This document shows, piece by piece, positions 4,701-6,180 of a DNA stretch of 6,180 nucleotides (positions within the stretch are counted from its first letter, which is position 1; the number at the start of each line of letters is the position of its first letter). The position numbers were made by a program, and so were the translations under genes. The stretch covers positions 1 through 6,180 of the forward strand of contig JBPOJC010000094.1 of NCBI GenBank assembly GCA_052034135.1. Reading direction: 5' to 3'. This DNA comes from JAGPKI01 sp052034135. GTDB taxonomy: Bacteria; Caldisericota; Caldisericia; UBA6126; JAGPKI01. The notes below the pieces were generated by a model, which ran no database searches, was not told where the DNA came from, and was given only the letters and a program-made list of their open reading frames with translations.

Positions 4701-5963
4701 ATGAATGAATTAGATTTAGACCCTAAACTTGCAAAAGTAATAATCCATAAACTGGGTAGTTCAGGCACACCTCCAGAAGTAGGAGTTGAATATTTTAATG
4801 TTGGGCTTGAACCTTATTTAAATGTTATTGAAAATGAATATTTAAATGATATTTTAAAATACAACTTATCATCATTTAAGTTAATTGTTGGTAATTATGG
4901 AGGTGGTAAATCTCATTTTCTTTACCTGATAAGAGATCTCGCTTGGAAAAATAATTATGTAACAAGTTATGTTAGCTTAAGTGCAACAGAGTGTCCGTTT
5001 GATAGATTAGAATTAGTTTATAGAAACATCGCTTTAAATATTACTCCACCATTAAGTACAACGGAAATACTTAAACCATGGGAAGTTGGTATAGAAGCAC
5101 TTTTAAGGAAATGGTATGAACAGGTAAAAGAAGAAAAGAATTTTTTATCCCTCATCAAAAACCTTGAAAGTACTAGTTTTGTGAATGCTACAAAAGGAGC
5201 TTTATCAGGTCTCTCAAACGATGATGAAGAGCTTTTTTATTCGCTTGCACAATGGCTTAAAGGAGAAGATATCTCGAGAGACCTTAAATATAAATATAGA
5301 ATATCCGAGCGAATTGATAGAACTAATGCCTTCAGAATGCTAAGAAGTTTGGTTCAATTTGTAAATTTGATTGGCTATTCAGGAATTATATTTTTATTTG
5401 ACGAAGCTGAACGAGGAATGAGCATATCCTCATCTCGAGATAGAAGAAGAGCTTTAGATAATTTAAGGCAAATAATAGACGAATGCGGAAACTCAAAACT
5501 TCCAGGAGCTATGTTTTTCTATGCAATACCCGATGAAAATCTACTTCTTGAAGGAAGTGGCGGTGTTTACGAAGCTTTAAATCAGCGTCTTCGCTCAAGT
5601 TTTACCAAAGTTAATCCTATGGGAGTAAAAATTAATCTTGAAGATATAGGAATTTCTCCATCTGAATTTTTAAAGGAATTGGGACTAAAATTAGCAAAAA
5701 TATATGAGATTGCATATTTTTATGATTTTAATAATAAAGTCCTTGAAGAGTCCTTGAGAAACATAATTAATGTTTCACTTGAATCACAGTTTCTTGATGT
5801 AAGCTATAGGAGAATATTTGTTATCGCAGTAATAGAGGCATTCCAAAGGATTAAAGTAAACAATACACCTATCGATAAATCAACTGCAAGAGAGTTATTC
5901 CGTTCAACTGCTAAATCACTACTTCAAAAAGAGAGGGAAGAGGTTGAAGGAGAAGAATTCTAA
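4701..5963 (+). CDS. BrxD-like P-loop ATPase (DUF2791/PF10923 type)
   Basis: Predicted ATP-binding protein of the BREX BrxC/BrxD-like group, full length at 420 aa. Walker A is GNYGGGKS (64-71), within FKLIVGNYGGGKSHFLYLI. VSLSATECPFDRLELVYRNI (91-110) matches the family segment that in BrxD reads roughly VSxxETPLHRLExVYRxI. Walker B is IIFLFDEAE (229-237), with D234 and the likely catalytic E235. ALDNLRQIIDEC (251-262) and PGAMFFYAIPDENLL (268-282), a sensor-1-like strand, follow as in BrxD, then an arginine-rich QRLRSSF (295-301) that may supply an arginine finger. The C-terminal third is helical. In BREX type 2 (Pgl) loci BrxD accompanies PglX, PglZ, PglW, PglY and a helicase; none is visible here. 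ATG start with only a weak AAAAAAG upstream, so translation is probably coupled to the preceding gene, which stops 11 bases earlier. It overlaps the next gene by 20 bases. Confidence 0.85.
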   Translation: MNELDLDPKLAKVIIHKLGSSGTPPEVGVEYFNVGLEPYLNVIENEYLNDILKYNLSSFKLIVGNYGGGKSHFLYLIRDLAWKNNYVTSYVSLSATECPFDRLELVYRNIALNITPPLSTTEILKPWEVGIEALLRKWYEQVKEEKNFLSLIKNLESTSFVNATKGALSGLSNDDEELFYSLAQWLKGEDISRDLKYKYRISERIDRTNAFRMLRSLVQFVNLIGYSGIIFLFDEAERGMSISSSRDRRRALDNLRQIIDECGNSKLPGAMFFYAIPDENLLLEGSGGVYEALNQRLRSSFTKVNPMGVKINLEDIGISPSEFLKELGLKLAKIYEIAYFYDFNNKVLEESLRNIINVSLESQFLDVSYRRIFVIAVIEAFQRIKVNNTPIDKSTARELFRSTAKSLLQKEREEVEGEEF

Positions 5964-6180
5964 GCTTGTCATCCACAACATATTTGGTGAAGGTGTTGTG
6001 CTTGAAACACGCTGGGATGGAACTGAAGCAAGGGTAAAATTTTTGAATGGTTTGAATTTGTGGCTTCCTACAAAATGGTTAAAGCCAATTAAAGTAAAAG
6101 AAAATTCTGAAATTAATTTAGATGAAATCTCTTCAAAAAGAATTCTTGAGTCGTTTAGAATGGGAATTGTTCCTCATCAA
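5944..6180 (+). CDS. Third cluster gene, N-terminal part: SH3/Tudor-like domain, then probable ATPase start
   Basis: Open to the right edge (79 codons). Residues 9-48 read VIHNIFGEGVVLETRW...VKFLNGLNLWLPTKWLKP. This is the V-H-x-x-F-G-x-G-x-V...V-x-F pattern of the small SH3/Tudor-like barrels found at the C-terminus of UvrD/PcrA helicases, here placed at the N-terminus. After a charged linker comes RILESFRMGIVPHQ (66-79), similar to the opening helix of BrxD-type ATPases (ALRRGTVP-like), so a second P-loop ATPase or a helicase probably follows. No ATG is available. TTG at 5944 is the best start: purine-rich GAGAGGGAAG lies just upstream and it keeps the whole barrel. A GTG at 5998 would cut into the barrel. 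The 20-base overlap with the ATPase gene indicates translational coupling. The domain call is moderately sure; the function is not visible in the window. Confidence 0.7.
   Translation, partial: MKEKNSKLVIHNIFGEGVVLETRWDGTEARVKFLNGLNLWLPTKWLKPIKVKENSEINLDEISSKRILESFRMGIVPHQ

Noticed and set aside
4701..6180. Calling this a complete BREX type 2 (Pgl) locus
   Set aside because: Only the BrxD-like ATPase is recognisable. The preceding gene does not look like PglW, PglX, PglY or PglZ, and the downstream part is missing.

Overview
The window comes from a low-GC bacterium, probably an anaerobe. Supporting points are sigma70-like promoters, purine-rich ribosome binding sites, a type I (bacterial) glyceraldehyde-3-phosphate dehydrogenase, and a hexameric-type glutamate dehydrogenase with an N-terminus I associate with fermentative and syntrophic bacteria. 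The sequence alone does not settle the phylum.

Layout. Positions 1-747, minus strand: the start of a GAPDH gene (cut by the window edge) and, upstream of it, a GNAT acetyltransferase. Positions 748-1237 hold no gene; this is a repeat island (A) followed by very AT-rich DNA. Positions 1238-1630, plus strand: a YjbQ/UPF0047 protein. It converges on a glutamate dehydrogenase gene (1754-3040, minus), with a strong bidirectional terminator hairpin between them. Positions 3041-3726 hold the glutamate dehydrogenase promoter and a second repeat island (B), with no convincing gene. Positions 3727-6180, plus strand: a tight three-gene cluster running off the window. It consists of an unrecognised 320-aa protein, a P-loop ATPase resembling BrxD (DUF2791/PF10923-like), and the first 79 codons of a third protein that begins with an SH3/Tudor-like fold.

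How the parts fit. The left side is housekeeping: sugar and amino-acid catabolism plus small metabolic genes, each apparently with its own promoter. The right side looks like an accessory cassette. Genes 1 and 2 are separated by 11 bp and genes 2 and 3 overlap by 20 bp, so they are probably co-translated. BrxD-like ATPases are known from BREX type 2 phage-defence loci, but no PglX, PglZ, PglW or PglY is visible here, so this may be a separate BrxD-based system. The cassette sits directly beside repeat island B.

The two repeat islands share sequence families in opposite orientation. One is a REP-like unit with a CTGAGGAGC...CGAAGGA core, with at least four copies. The other consists of GTCATTCC/GGAATGAC units, including two palindromes of the form ATTCCC(N8)GGGAAT, the pattern of the neisserial dRS3 repeat. 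All functional statements come from reading motifs; no database search was run.
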